NCBI GenBank assembly: GCA_046350115.1
Contig: JAXMAZ010000005.1
Span: 124,001-188,000, forward strand
From: JAXMAZ01 sp046350115
GTDB lineage: Bacteria; Planctomycetota; Planctomycetia; Gemmatales; Gemmataceae
Direction of reading: 5' to 3'
DNA length: 64,000 nucleotides
Positions 34,183-42,617 of the stretch are shown piece after piece. How positions within the stretch are numbered: position 1 is the stretch's first letter; every line of letters starts with the position of its first letter. The notes under the pieces were generated by a model, which did not search any database, was not told the origin of the DNA, and saw nothing but the letters and a program-made list of their open reading frames with translations. The translations under genes and the position numbers were made by a program.

Positions 34183-34197
34183 GCAATTCCGGTGCCG
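34183..34197 (-). promoter_or_regulatory. sigma-54-type promoter of the SulP gene
   Basis: On the minus strand the sequence CGGCACCGGAATTGC has GG and GC with the exact 10-base gap, against the consensus TGGCACGNNNNTTGC; only the first and seventh bases differ. The predicted transcription start lies about 33 bases before the GTG start codon. The neighbouring NtrC-type activator makes it functionally plausible. Confidence 0.6.
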
Positions 34198-34257
34198 GAT
34201 GCCAAACCGCGGCAGATCGAACCGGCCGGCCGTCCCACGGAGAGCCGGCCTGGCGCG

Positions 34258-35709
34258 TTACGAGTCACCCTGGTCGTCGTCCGACCACACCTCCCGGCTG
34301 ATGCTGATGCCCAGCGCCCGGATTTTGGTCCGCAGGCTGCCCCGGGTGATGCCCAGGATCTTGGCCGCCTGGAGTTGGTTCCCGCCGGTGTGCCGGAGCA
34401 CCCGCACCAGCACCTCCCGCTCCATCTTCTCGAGGCTCTCGGCGTACAGGTCTTCCGTCCCGGCGGCGATCCGGTCGGTGACGAACCGGTCCCAGTCGAA
34501 CCCGCCGGCCGCCGGGGCGGGCGGCTCGGGCTGGCCGGTGGCCCCGGCGATGCCGGCCGGCAGGTCGTCCAGCAGCAGGGCCGTCCCCGGCATCTGGAGC
34601 AGCGCCTGCTTGAGTACGCTCTGCAGCTCCCGCACGTTCCCCGGCCACGGGTACGCCCGCAGGGCCGCCAGCACCTCCGGGGCGATCGCCTGGACCGGCT
34701 TGCCCAGCTCCTGCCCGTACCGGCGGACGTAGTGGTCGATGAGCAGCGGCAGGTCGTCCCCCCGGTCCCGCAGCGGGGGCAGCTTGATGGCGAACACGTT
34801 CAGCCGGAAGAACAGGTCCTTGCGGAACCGCCCGTCGTCGGCCAGCTTCTCCAGGTCGGCGTTGGTGGCGGCGATCAGCCGCACGTCGGTCGTCACCGTC
34901 TCGTCCCCGCCGACCCGCTCGAACCGCTGCTCCTGGAGCAGCCGCAGCACCTTCGCCTGGGTGAGCGGGGCCATCTCCCCGACCTCGTCCAGGAAGATGG
35001 TCCCGCCGGACGCCTGCTCGAACTTGCCGATCCGCTTGCGGTCGGCCCCGGTGAAGGCGCCCTTCTCGTGGCCGAACAGCTCGCTCTCCAGCAACTGCTC
35101 CGGGATGGCCGCGCAGTTGATCGCCAGGAACGGCTTGTCCGCCCGGGCCGAGTGCTGGTAAACGGCCCGGGCGACCAGCTCCTTGCCGGTCCCGGACTCG
35201 CCGGTGATGAGGACGGTCACGTCCTGGCGGGCGACCCGGCCGATGGCCTTGTACACCTCCTGCATGGCCGGGCACCGGCCGACCATCAGGTCGCCGGAGG
35301 CGGGGGCCGGCTCGACCTCCGGCATGGCGGCCGGCACCCGCATCAGCCGGCTGGACCGGACGGCCCGGTCGATCAGCCCCCGCAGGTCGGCCAGCTCGAC
35401 CGGCTTGAGCAGGTACTCGAACGCCCCCTCCTTCATCGCCTCGATGGCCAGGTCGGCGGTGCCGTGGCCGGTCACCAGGATGACCGGCACCCGGGCGTCG
35501 ACGGCCCGCAGCCGGTGGTACGTCTCCAGCCCGGTGGCGTCCGGCAGGCGGACGTCCAGCACCACCACGTCCGGCCGGTCGTGGCGGAAGGCGGCGACCG
35601 CCTCGGCGGCGGTGCCCGCATGCCGGAGGACCAGGTCCGGCTCCCGGAACGCCCGGCGGAAGGCGTGCTGGATGGCCGGCTCGTCGTCAACTACCAGTAC
35701 CACCGGCAT
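34258..35709 (-). CDS. NtrC-type sigma-54-dependent response regulator
   Basis: The 483-residue protein has a receiver (1-120; VVDDEPA, VVLDVRLP, VTGHG, LLKPVE), an AAA+ sigma-54 activation domain (about 145-375) with Walker A GESGTGKE, the sigma-54 contact loop GAFTGA and Walker B GGTIFLDEVGEM, and a Fis-type HTH at the C-terminus (GNQLQAAKILGITRGSLRTK). It should activate sigma-54 promoters when phosphorylated. Its gene overlaps the kinase gene by 23 bases, so they form a two-component system. Sigma-54-type promoters are seen before the SulP, DUF1559 and dabA genes nearby. Confidence 0.92.
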   Translation of the reverse strand: MPVVLVVDDEPAIQHAFRRAFREPDLVLRHAGTAAEAVAAFRHDRPDVVVLDVRLPDATGLETYHRLRAVDARVPVILVTGHGTADLAIEAMKEGAFEYLLKPVELADLRGLIDRAVRSSRLMRVPAAMPEVEPAPASGDLMVGRCPAMQEVYKAIGRVARQDVTVLITGESGTGKELVARAVYQHSARADKPFLAINCAAIPEQLLESELFGHEKGAFTGADRKRIGKFEQASGGTIFLDEVGEMAPLTQAKVLRLLQEQRFERVGGDETVTTDVRLIAATNADLEKLADDGRFRKDLFFRLNVFAIKLPPLRDRGDDLPLLIDHYVRRYGQELGKPVQAIAPEVLAALRAYPWPGNVRELQSVLKQALLQMPGTALLLDDLPAGIAGATGQPEPPAPAAGGFDWDRFVTDRIAAGTEDLYAESLEKMEREVLVRVLRHTGGNQLQAAKILGITRGSLRTKIRALGISISREVWSDDDQGDS

Positions 35710-37147
35710 CGGCTCCCCCCGTCGGTAGGGTGACGAAGAAACACGCGCCGCCGTCCGGCCGGTTGGCCGCGTTGATCGCCCCGCCGTGATCTTCGACGAT
35801 CCGCTTGGAGATGACCAGCCCCAGCCCCAGCCCGGTGTCCTTGGTGCTGGCGAACGGCTCGAACAGCCGGGGCATCATCCCCCGCGCCACGCCGGGGCCG
35901 GTGTCCGCCACCTCCACCTCCACCCGGCCCGGCGGCCGCGGGCGGACGTGCAGGGTCAGGGTGCCGCCGGTCGGCATGGCGTCCAGGGCGTTCAGGCACA
36001 GGTTGAGGAACACCTGCCGCAACTGCTCGGCGTCGGCCGTCACCGTCACCCCGGCGGCCGGCAGGTCATGCCGGACCTCCACCCGCTGCTTCTCCGCCCG
36101 CCCGCGGATCAGGTCGGCCACCCCGCGGACGACGCCGGCCAGGTCGGTCGGCCGCCGCTCCATCTTCGGCGGGCGGGCGAAGTCCAGGAACGTCTGCAGG
36201 GACCGCTCCATCCGCCGGACCTCGGCCTCGATCACCCGCAGGTCGTCGGCGGTCAGCCGGTCGCCCCCGGCCTCCAGCCCGGCCTGGGCGAGCATCTTGA
36301 TGGACGCCAGCGGGTTGCGGATCTCGTGGGCCACCCCGGCAGCCAGTTGGCCGACGGCCGCCAACTGCTCGGCCCGGAGCACCTCCCGCTCCCGCTGCTG
36401 GAGGGTGTCCACCACCTCCCCGATCCGCTCGGTCAGCCGGTCCACCTCGGCGTGCAGCCCGGGGAAGTCGCCCTCCTCGGTGAGCACGATCTCCGGCAGA
36501 TCGTCCTGGCCGAGCTTCCCGGCGGCGGTCCGGATCTGGACCCGCAACCGGCGGATCGACCGGGCCAGCCCGAGGGCCACCCCGTACCCGAGCACCAGCC
36601 CGGCCACCCCGCCGAGCGCCCCCACCCCGGCCATCCCCCAGGCGAGCTGCCGCAGCACCCGCTCGTGGGACTCGGCCGACACCTCGATCCGCCGGGCGTT
36701 GTACGTCTTGAACTCCTGGCACGGGGGCAGCACCTCGGCCTCCAGCGCCTGGGTGGCCGCCCGCCGGGCCGGCTCGTGCTCCGGCCGGCCGGACTGGGGG
36801 ACGGCCGCCCACCGGGCCAGGTAGGCGTCGAACGCCCGGCTCATCCGGGCGTGCATCTGCCGCTCCTCCGGCTGGTCGGCCGCCGCCCGCACCCCGTCCA
36901 GCAGCACCCGCACCCGGTCGTGCATGACCGCCACCGACTCCACCCGGTCGTTCTCCAGGGCGATCAGGTCGGTCAGGCACTCCTCCAGCTCGACGGCCAC
37001 CCGCCGGCTCTCGACGTTCTCCCGGAGGACGCGGGTGATGCCGGCCTGCTGGCGGAACAGGGACAGGGCGGTGAACGCGCACAGGGTGACGAGGCACAGG
37101 GTGATGAGCACCACCGGCCCGAGGAACTTCAGCCGGAACGCGGTCAT
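35687..37147 (-). CDS. sensor histidine kinase paired with the NtrC-type regulator
   Basis: The 486-residue protein has a first membrane helix (residues 8-30), a helical extracytoplasmic sensor (30-165), a second helix (GVGALGGVAGLVLGYGVAL), a HAMP-like linker, HisKA with the phosphoacceptor in AAGVAHEIRNPLAS near residue 273, and an ATPase domain with LNLCLNALDAMP, VADTGPGV and GLGLGLVISKRI. The sensor is of the four-helix-bundle type (with CQEFKTYNARRIEVSAESHE), so its ligand cannot be guessed. It is translated just before the regulator gene and overlaps it. It is the first gene of a run of three on the minus strand: kinase, regulator, SulP. Confidence 0.92.
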   Translation of the reverse strand: MTAFRLKFLGPVVLITLCLVTLCAFTALSLFRQQAGITRVLRENVESRRVAVELEECLTDLIALENDRVESVAVMHDRVRVLLDGVRAAADQPEERQMHARMSRAFDAYLARWAAVPQSGRPEHEPARRAATQALEAEVLPPCQEFKTYNARRIEVSAESHERVLRQLAWGMAGVGALGGVAGLVLGYGVALGLARSIRRLRVQIRTAAGKLGQDDLPEIVLTEEGDFPGLHAEVDRLTERIGEVVDTLQQREREVLRAEQLAAVGQLAAGVAHEIRNPLASIKMLAQAGLEAGGDRLTADDLRVIEAEVRRMERSLQTFLDFARPPKMERRPTDLAGVVRGVADLIRGRAEKQRVEVRHDLPAAGVTVTADAEQLRQVFLNLCLNALDAMPTGGTLTLHVRPRPPGRVEVEVADTGPGVARGMMPRLFEPFASTKDTGLGLGLVISKRIVEDHGGAINAANRPDGGACFFVTLPTGGADAGGTGS

Positions 37148-37228
37148 GGTCGGGCCACCGGGGGGCCGGGCGTCGGCCCGGTCCCGTTGTTCTACCGGCC
37201 GCGGGGCGAACGGGCGCCGGCCGCCGGG

Positions 37229-37960
37229 CTACGGCTTGTCGAACGTGCCCGGGGGCAGGCCGGCGGACCGCTTGAAGTCGGTCAGCTCGGTCTCCAGGAA
37301 CAACTTGCCGTCGTGGTACGTCTTGGTCCGGGCGGGCATCTTCACCCCGTCGAACTCCTTGTGCCCCTCGTACACCAGCTCGACCACCTTCGGCCGGCCG
37401 GCGGCGGCGGCCGGGTCGGTCATCACCGACCGGGCGACCAGCCCGGAGTCCGGGTCGAAGTACACGTCCAGCGGCGGGAACCCGGGGCGGACCGCCCGCA
37501 CCCCGGCGACCGTCTTGCCGTTCACCACGGCCGCCGGCACCCGGGCCAGGGCGACGTCCTTCTCCAGCAGCGGCAGCAGGGTGGTGGTCGCCTGCTTGTG
37601 CCAGAAGCTGGTCCGCACCCCGGCCAGCTCGTCGGCGGACATCGGCCGGGCCTTCTCCCCCTCGACCACCCACCCGCGGTCGCCGTCGACGATCCGCGAG
37701 TACCGGACCGGCCGGCCGTCGATCTGGCGGGTGCTGTCGATCCGGAACTTGCCCGGCAGCTCCCCCTTGAACTCGGCCCGGGACGGGTTCCCGCGGACCG
37801 TCCCGTTGGTCGCCCACACCCCGGCCTTCATGGCGTCCAGCTTGCCCTTGCCGCCGATCCCGGCCAGCGCCCGCTCGACCAGTTGGCGGGCGGCCGGGTC
37901 GGTGGGCGGCGGGTCGGCGGGGAACCCGGCGGCGAACACGATCGCGAGGACTGCGGACAT
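37229..37960 (-). CDS. secreted protein, outer-membrane lipoprotein-sorting-like
   Basis: The 243-residue product has a short signal peptide (SAVLAIVFAAGFPA), then ARQLVERALAGIGGKGKLDA. The middle part has beta strands with RIDSTRQIDGRPVRYSRIVD and GDRGWVVEGEK, and the end has YFDPDSGLVARSV and TKTYHDGKLFLETELTDFK. This layout resembles LolA/LolB-like proteins that carry lipid, a group widespread in planctomycetes without a known substrate. The ATG ends at 37960. It is separated from the kinase gene by 81 bases and lies in the same direction. Confidence 0.65.
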   Translation of the reverse strand: MSAVLAIVFAAGFPADPPPTDPAARQLVERALAGIGGKGKLDAMKAGVWATNGTVRGNPSRAEFKGELPGKFRIDSTRQIDGRPVRYSRIVDGDRGWVVEGEKARPMSADELAGVRTSFWHKQATTTLLPLLEKDVALARVPAAVVNGKTVAGVRAVRPGFPPLDVYFDPDSGLVARSVMTDPAAAAGRPKVVELVYEGHKEFDGVKMPARTKTYHDGKLFLETELTDFKRSAGLPPGTFDKP

Positions 37961-38014
37961 GGCGACATCCCGTGTCGGAGGTTGAACGGCCGGCCTGGAA
38001 TCGGGCCGGGCGTC

Positions 38015-38135
38015 CGGTTTTGTAGGGTGCGTGGAGGCTCGGCGAAACGCACCGCGAGACTTCACCCTGCAGTTACGGTCGTTGCGGGGCCGGTGCGTTT
38101 CGTCGCAAGCCTCCTCAACGCACCCTACAAAACCG
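38015..38135. repeat. palindrome, CGGTTTTGTAGGGTGCG family
   Basis: Arms cggttttgtagggtgcgtgg-aggctcggcgaaacgcaccg and the inverted ggtgcgtttcgtcgcaagcc-tcctcaacgcaccctacaaaaccg. The pairing extends beyond the TAGGG end, and it resembles copies at 2178-2285. It ends 10 bases before the DUF1559 gene's stop codon. Confidence 0.85.
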
Positions 38136-38144
38136 CCCTGATAA

Positions 38145-39170
38145 TTAATAGTCCCCGAGCACCTCACCACCATTCCGGGAGCCGAGGTTCGACCAGGTGA
38201 CCGGGTCGACCGAGTTGGCCACGAACCGCACCCCGCCGTCCGCCCGCAGCAGGTTGACCCCGGTGGAGTGCTTGCTCCGGGCCGCCTTCCAGTTGGCCGC
38301 CGTGCTGATGCAGTCCATGGTCGGGGAGTTGGGCGGCAGCCCGTGGTCGTACAGCGTCTCGTAGGCGTCCCCGTCCGCCCACCGGGTGTTCTTGTCGAAC
38401 TTGTACTGCGGGGCGGAGGTGGCCGGCCCGCAGTTGGCCGCGGTGAATGCCGTCTGGGACTGGAACCAGCGGTACGCCCGCTCCTGGGTCGGCTGGTCGG
38501 TCGGGGCGGCGGACGCCGGGGCGGCGTTGGTGCCGATCAGCGTCTCCGCCACCATGGCCGTGTTCGAGGTGCCGTCCGCGATCTCCGTCATCTTCACCTT
38601 CGACCCGTTGTAGAACAGGCCGTCCGGGGTGAGCGGGGTGGCGGCGGTGACCGTCCGCCCGCCGCCGTTCTGGCCGCTGCCGACGCAGAACACGTAGTTG
38701 GTCGGGCCGAACAGCGGGTCCGGCTTCTGCCCGCTGAGCGGGTCGGTCGGGCAGAGCAGGATCGGCACCTGCAACTGGACGGCCACCCGGTTGCTCTTGC
38801 TGTTGGTCACCGACCCGTCGTTCTGGTACAGGGAGTTGTCCAGGTCGCAGGCGTTGTAGATCGCCGTCTGCTCCAGATACGGGGTCAGCCGGGCGATGAC
38901 CGACCAGCGGAACCGGAACGGGGCGGCGGCCAGGGTCGGGTCGAGGCCGACCTTCTGCTCGTACCCGGGCGGGAAGTACCCGAGGGCGGACTCGTGGTTG
39001 TGCAGGGCCAGGCCGAGCTGCTTCAGGTTGTTCTGACACTTCATCCGGGCGGCCGCCTCCCGCACCTTCTGGACGGCCGGCAGCAGCAGGCCGATCAGGA
39101 TGGCGATGATGGCGATCACCACCAGCAACTCGATCAGCGTGAACCCGGACGGACGGGCCCGTAGCGACAT
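38145..39170 (-). CDS. DUF1559 protein with type IV pilin-like N-terminus
   Basis: The 341-residue protein begins MSLRARPSGFTLIELLVVIA, a prepilin peptidase site (G-F-T-L-I-E) with hydrophobic helix. The helix continues with VQKVREAAARMKCQNNLKQL, and then HNHESALGYFPPG, which is the family signature. The C-terminus contains LLRADGGVRFVANSVD, the common H/DG...VRF element. DUF1559 proteins are present in dozens to hundreds of copies in planctomycete genomes and probably form pseudopilins or surface fibres. A sigma-54-type promoter lies 61 bases upstream of the ATG. Confidence 0.92.
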   Translation of the reverse strand: MSLRARPSGFTLIELLVVIAIIAILIGLLLPAVQKVREAAARMKCQNNLKQLGLALHNHESALGYFPPGYEQKVGLDPTLAAAPFRFRWSVIARLTPYLEQTAIYNACDLDNSLYQNDGSVTNSKSNRVAVQLQVPILLCPTDPLSGQKPDPLFGPTNYVFCVGSGQNGGGRTVTAATPLTPDGLFYNGSKVKMTEIADGTSNTAMVAETLIGTNAAPASAAPTDQPTQERAYRWFQSQTAFTAANCGPATSAPQYKFDKNTRWADGDAYETLYDHGLPPNSPTMDCISTAANWKAARSKHSTGVNLLRADGGVRFVANSVDPVTWSNLGSRNGGEVLGDY

Positions 39171-39230
39171 ACAACACCTCGATGACCGGTAAACGTAGGG
39201 GCGTGGAAGATTACGGAATCGACAGGTTTA

Positions 39231-39245
39231 GCAAGCCGGGTGCCA
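39231..39245 (-). promoter_or_regulatory. sigma-54-type promoter of the DUF1559 gene
   Basis: The minus-strand sequence TGGCACCCGGCTTGC matches the consensus TGGCACGNNNNTTGC in all fixed positions except the seventh, with GG and GC exactly 10 bases apart. The transcription start would lie about 49 bases before the start codon at 39170. Confidence 0.7.
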
Positions 39246-39406
39246 GTTTTTTTCGTGGCAGGGTTACGGCATTTGCGACCTATGACGGGATCGAACGAGG
39301 GATCCCTGGCAGTCGGGCGACCAGAGTGGCAGCTATGCGGTCATGGGTCCTGCCCGAATGACCACCACGGTCCGGTGAAATCTCGGTTCTGGCCGACTTG
39401 CGTCGT

Positions 39407-39421
39407 TGGCATGCGTCGTGC
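39407..39421 (+). promoter_or_regulatory. possible sigma-54-type promoter of the dabA operon
   Basis: TGGCATGCGTCGTGC agrees with TGGCACGNNNNTTGC except for T for C at position 6 and G for T at position 12; the GG-GC spacing is correct. Start of transcription would be about 39433, 28 bases before GTG 39461. The rest of the gap 39171-39406 shows no further feature. Confidence 0.5.
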
Positions 39422-39460
39422 GAGGATATCGTCTCCGCAATTCACTCCGTGAGGGCATCG

Positions 39461-42400
39461 GTGGCGATTTCCGAGCCGACGGTAGATCCATCGGGCACCT
39501 CCTCCGTCACCCGCCTCCGGCACGCGATCGACCACGCCGCCCACCTGCTCCCCGCCCAGGGGCCGATCACCGTCTTCATCCATCACAACACCCTGCACGC
39601 GTTCGAGGACCGGCCGTTCGAGGAGGCGGTCCGCCGCGGCGGGGAGATCTTCGGCTGCGAGCCGTACCTGTCCGAGGACCGCTACCGGGCGGAACTCGGC
39701 AAGGGCCGCATCCGGGTGCGGAACCTGCGGGCGGTGCTGGCCGACGACCTGGGCGGCCGGGCGGTCGACCTGGTAGACGGGCTGGGAACCCGGCTAGATC
39801 TGCGGCTGGCCATGCTCCAGTACCCGGTGTGGTCCGGGCCGGCGGCCGAGCTGGACTTCTACATGGCCGAGACGGACGCCCTGCGGCGGGTCCGGCCGGA
39901 CGTGTCCGCGGCCACCCGCGGGCGGCTGGTGGCGGAGACCCGGCGGTGGGTGATGCGGGACCTCCGCGGGCGGTCCGGCCCCGGGGCGCCGGCGTGGGCG
40001 GCCGACCTGTTCGCCCGGTACGGGGTGAAGGACATCGAGACGTGGGACGCGGCCGCCTGGGAGGGGTTCGCCCTGGAGGCGGTGTGGCGGGAGTGCCTGG
40101 CCGGGGTCGGGCGGGTGCCGCCGACCGACCCGCCGGCCCCGCCGGCCGCCCGCCCCCGCGACCTGCTGCTGCGGGCCACCGGGGCGGACGCCGACCGGCC
40201 AGTGAACGACCTGCTGGTTCGGTTCTGCGCCGCGTTCCTGGACCAGGGGGTGTCCCACTGGCCGCTGCCGAACCGGGACCGCGGCCTGTTCCAGTCGTTC
40301 CTCACCCTGTACCGCCGCCCCTACGGGCCGCCGGACGAGTGGCTGCACGGGCTGGCGGCCGAGGCCGCCCGGCTGCAGGACGCCGGGGTCGGCCCGCTGG
40401 AGTCGGCGGCCGAGTCGCTGGGCTTAATGGGTGTGGCGGAAGGCGAGTGGGACGAGTTCCTGTCGGCCACCCTGCTGCCCCTCCGCGGGTGGGGCGGGAT
40501 GATCCGCGAGGTGGAGCAGCGGGGGGACCGGGTGCCGCGGCCGATCCCGGCCGGCAGCCTGGTCGAGTTCGTGGCCGTCCGGCTGCTGCTGGACCGCCTC
40601 GCGGTGGCCCACCTGGCCGCGCGGGAGTTGGGGTACACCGGGCCGCTGGCCGGCCTGCGGGACCACCTGCGAACGCGGCTGCCCCGCCCGGCCCCGCCGA
40701 CTGCCGCCCAGCGGGCGTTCCCGGTGTTCCAACTGGCCCAGGTGCTCGGTTGGTCGCCAGAGGAGCTGCACCGGCTGACCCAGGCCGAGTGGGAGACGCT
40801 GGTCGGCGAGGTGGAGGGGTTCACCGGGGTGGAGCGGCGGCGGGTGTTCCACCTGGCCTACGAGCGGCGGTTCCGCACCCAGTCCCTGGACGCCATCGCC
40901 CTGCACCCGCGGCACCGGTTCCCGCCCGGCACCCGGCCGCGGTTCCAGGTGTCCACCTGCCTGGACGAGCGGGAGGAGTCGTTCCGCCGGCACCTGGAGG
41001 AGATCGCCCCGGACTGCGAGACGTTCGCCGCCGCCGGGTTCTACGGGGTGGCGATGTACTACCGCGGGGCGGCCGCCGCCCACTTCGTCCCGCTGTGCCC
41101 GATCGTCCTCACCCCGCAGCACTGGGTCGAGGAGCGGGTGACGGACGAACACGCCCACACCCACCGGCAGCGGGCCAAGGCCCGCAAGGCGATCGGGGCG
41201 GCGTCTCACCAGTTCACCGTCGGCACCCGGTCGGCGGCGGCCGGGGCGGTGCTGACCGGCGGGCTGGGGGTGCTGGCCTCGGTCCCGCTGGTCGCCCGCA
41301 TCCTGTTCCCCCGGCTGGCCGCCCGGGTGACGGCCGCCGTCGGCACCTTCGTCCGCACCCCGCCGGCCACCCGGCTGAAGCTGGAGCGGACCGCCCCGGC
41401 CGCCGGCCCGGCCCCGGACAACCAGGGGTACACGGTGGACGAGATGGCGGCCACGGCCGAGCGGCTGCTCCGGGACATCGGGCTGATCGACGGGTTCGCC
41501 CGGCTGGTGGTCCTGCTCGGCCACGGGTCGGACAGCCTGAACAACCCGCACAAGTCGGCCTACGACTGCGGGGCGTGCGGCGGCAGCCCGGGGGCGCCGA
41601 ACGGCCGGGCGCTGGCCCAGATGCTCAACGACCCGCGGGTCCGGCAGCGGATGGCCGCCCGCGGGCTGGCCGTCCCGGCCGACACCTGGTTCGTCGGCGG
41701 GTTCCACAACACCTGTGACGACTCGGTCACGCTGTTCGACGCCGACCGGGTGCCGGACTCCCACCGGGCGGAGCTGGCCCGGGTGGAGGGGGAGTTCGCC
41801 CGGACCTGCGAGCGGAACGCCCACGAGCGGTGCCGGCGGTTCATGTCCGCCCCGCTCGACCAGACCCCGGCGGACGCCAAGCGGCACGTCGAGGGCCGCA
41901 GCGCCGACCTGGCCCAGACCCGGCCGGAACTGGGGCACGCGACCAACGCCCTGTGCGTGGTCGCCCGGCGGGAGCGGACCCGCGGCCTGTACTTCGACCG
42001 GCGGGCGTTCCTCACCTCGTACAACCCGGCCCAGGACGACGCCGACGGGTCCACCCTGATGCGGCTGCTGTCGGCCGCCGTGCCGGTGTGCGCCGGGATC
42101 AACCTGGAGTACTACTTCAGCCACGTGGACAGCCAGGGGTACGGGTGCGGGACCAAGCTGCCGCACAACGTGTCCAGCCTGCTCGGGGTGATGGACGGGG
42201 CGGCCAGCGACCTGCGGACCGGCCTGCCCTGGCAGATGGTCGAGATCCACGAGCCGGTCCGGCTGCTGTTCGTGGTGGAGACGACCCCGGCGGTCATGCT
42301 CGGGCTGATGGCCCGCAACCCGGTGATCGGCACCCACGTCCGCAACGGGTGGGTGCAACTGGCCGTCCTGGACCCGGACTCGAACGCCATCCAGGTGTAC

Positions 42401-42535
42401 AAGGACGGGGCGTTCGAGCCGTACACCCCGCAGGCCGACCGGCTGCCGGCCGCCCCGACCTCGGCCGACTGGTACCGCGGGTGGCGGGACCACCTGGAGT
42501 TCGCGGAGATCACCGGAAGGAGCAATGATGACTGA
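39461..42535 (+). CDS. dabA: DabA-type inorganic carbon transporter subunit (DUF2309)
   Basis: The 1024-residue protein belongs to the DUF2309/DabA family, which couples with a membrane subunit to take up inorganic carbon. It has the carbonic-anhydrase-like metal site: C and D in VSTCLDERE near residue 497, H in LLGHGSDS near 685, and C in AYDCGACGG near 703. The N-terminal AQGPITVFIHHNTLHAFEDR and the late GTHVRNGWVQLAVLDPDSN are also typical. GTG 39461 is preferred because GAGGG lies 5 bases before it; GTG 39449 is an alternative. The stop at 42533-42535 is within a palindrome. dabB-like genes follow, although in many organisms dabB comes first. Confidence 0.92.
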   Translation: MAISEPTVDPSGTSSVTRLRHAIDHAAHLLPAQGPITVFIHHNTLHAFEDRPFEEAVRRGGEIFGCEPYLSEDRYRAELGKGRIRVRNLRAVLADDLGGRAVDLVDGLGTRLDLRLAMLQYPVWSGPAAELDFYMAETDALRRVRPDVSAATRGRLVAETRRWVMRDLRGRSGPGAPAWAADLFARYGVKDIETWDAAAWEGFALEAVWRECLAGVGRVPPTDPPAPPAARPRDLLLRATGADADRPVNDLLVRFCAAFLDQGVSHWPLPNRDRGLFQSFLTLYRRPYGPPDEWLHGLAAEAARLQDAGVGPLESAAESLGLMGVAEGEWDEFLSATLLPLRGWGGMIREVEQRGDRVPRPIPAGSLVEFVAVRLLLDRLAVAHLAARELGYTGPLAGLRDHLRTRLPRPAPPTAAQRAFPVFQLAQVLGWSPEELHRLTQAEWETLVGEVEGFTGVERRRVFHLAYERRFRTQSLDAIALHPRHRFPPGTRPRFQVSTCLDEREESFRRHLEEIAPDCETFAAAGFYGVAMYYRGAAAAHFVPLCPIVLTPQHWVEERVTDEHAHTHRQRAKARKAIGAASHQFTVGTRSAAAGAVLTGGLGVLASVPLVARILFPRLAARVTAAVGTFVRTPPATRLKLERTAPAAGPAPDNQGYTVDEMAATAERLLRDIGLIDGFARLVVLLGHGSDSLNNPHKSAYDCGACGGSPGAPNGRALAQMLNDPRVRQRMAARGLAVPADTWFVGGFHNTCDDSVTLFDADRVPDSHRAELARVEGEFARTCERNAHERCRRFMSAPLDQTPADAKRHVEGRSADLAQTRPELGHATNALCVVARRERTRGLYFDRRAFLTSYNPAQDDADGSTLMRLLSAAVPVCAGINLEYYFSHVDSQGYGCGTKLPHNVSSLLGVMDGAASDLRTGLPWQMVEIHEPVRLLFVVETTPAVMLGLMARNPVIGTHVRNGWVQLAVLDPDSNAIQVYKDGAFEPYTPQADRLPAAPTSADWYRGWRDHLEFAEITGRSNDD

Positions 42536-42608
42536 TGAGGGATGAATGATGAACGCAAGCCGTAACCAACACCCGGCTTGCATTCATCATTCATCCCTCA
42601 TCAGTCAT
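42528..42608. repeat. A/T-richer palindrome between dabA and dabB
   Basis: Arms atgactgatgagggatgaat-gatga(a/c)gcaagcc and the inverted ggcttgcattcatcattcat-ccctcatcagtcat pair over about 34 bases with one mismatch. Six bases (gcaatg) are repeated just outside it at 42522-42527 and 42615-42620. The GGAAGGAG at 42515-42522 lies on the left side, while the dabB start lies on the right side. Confidence 0.85.
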
Positions 42609-42617
42609 CCTTTCGCA

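Noticed and set aside
39171..39400. Additional sigma-54 sites such as CTGGCAGTCGGGCGA and GTGGCAGCTATGCGG
   Set aside because: They lack the GC doublet at the correct distance from GG.
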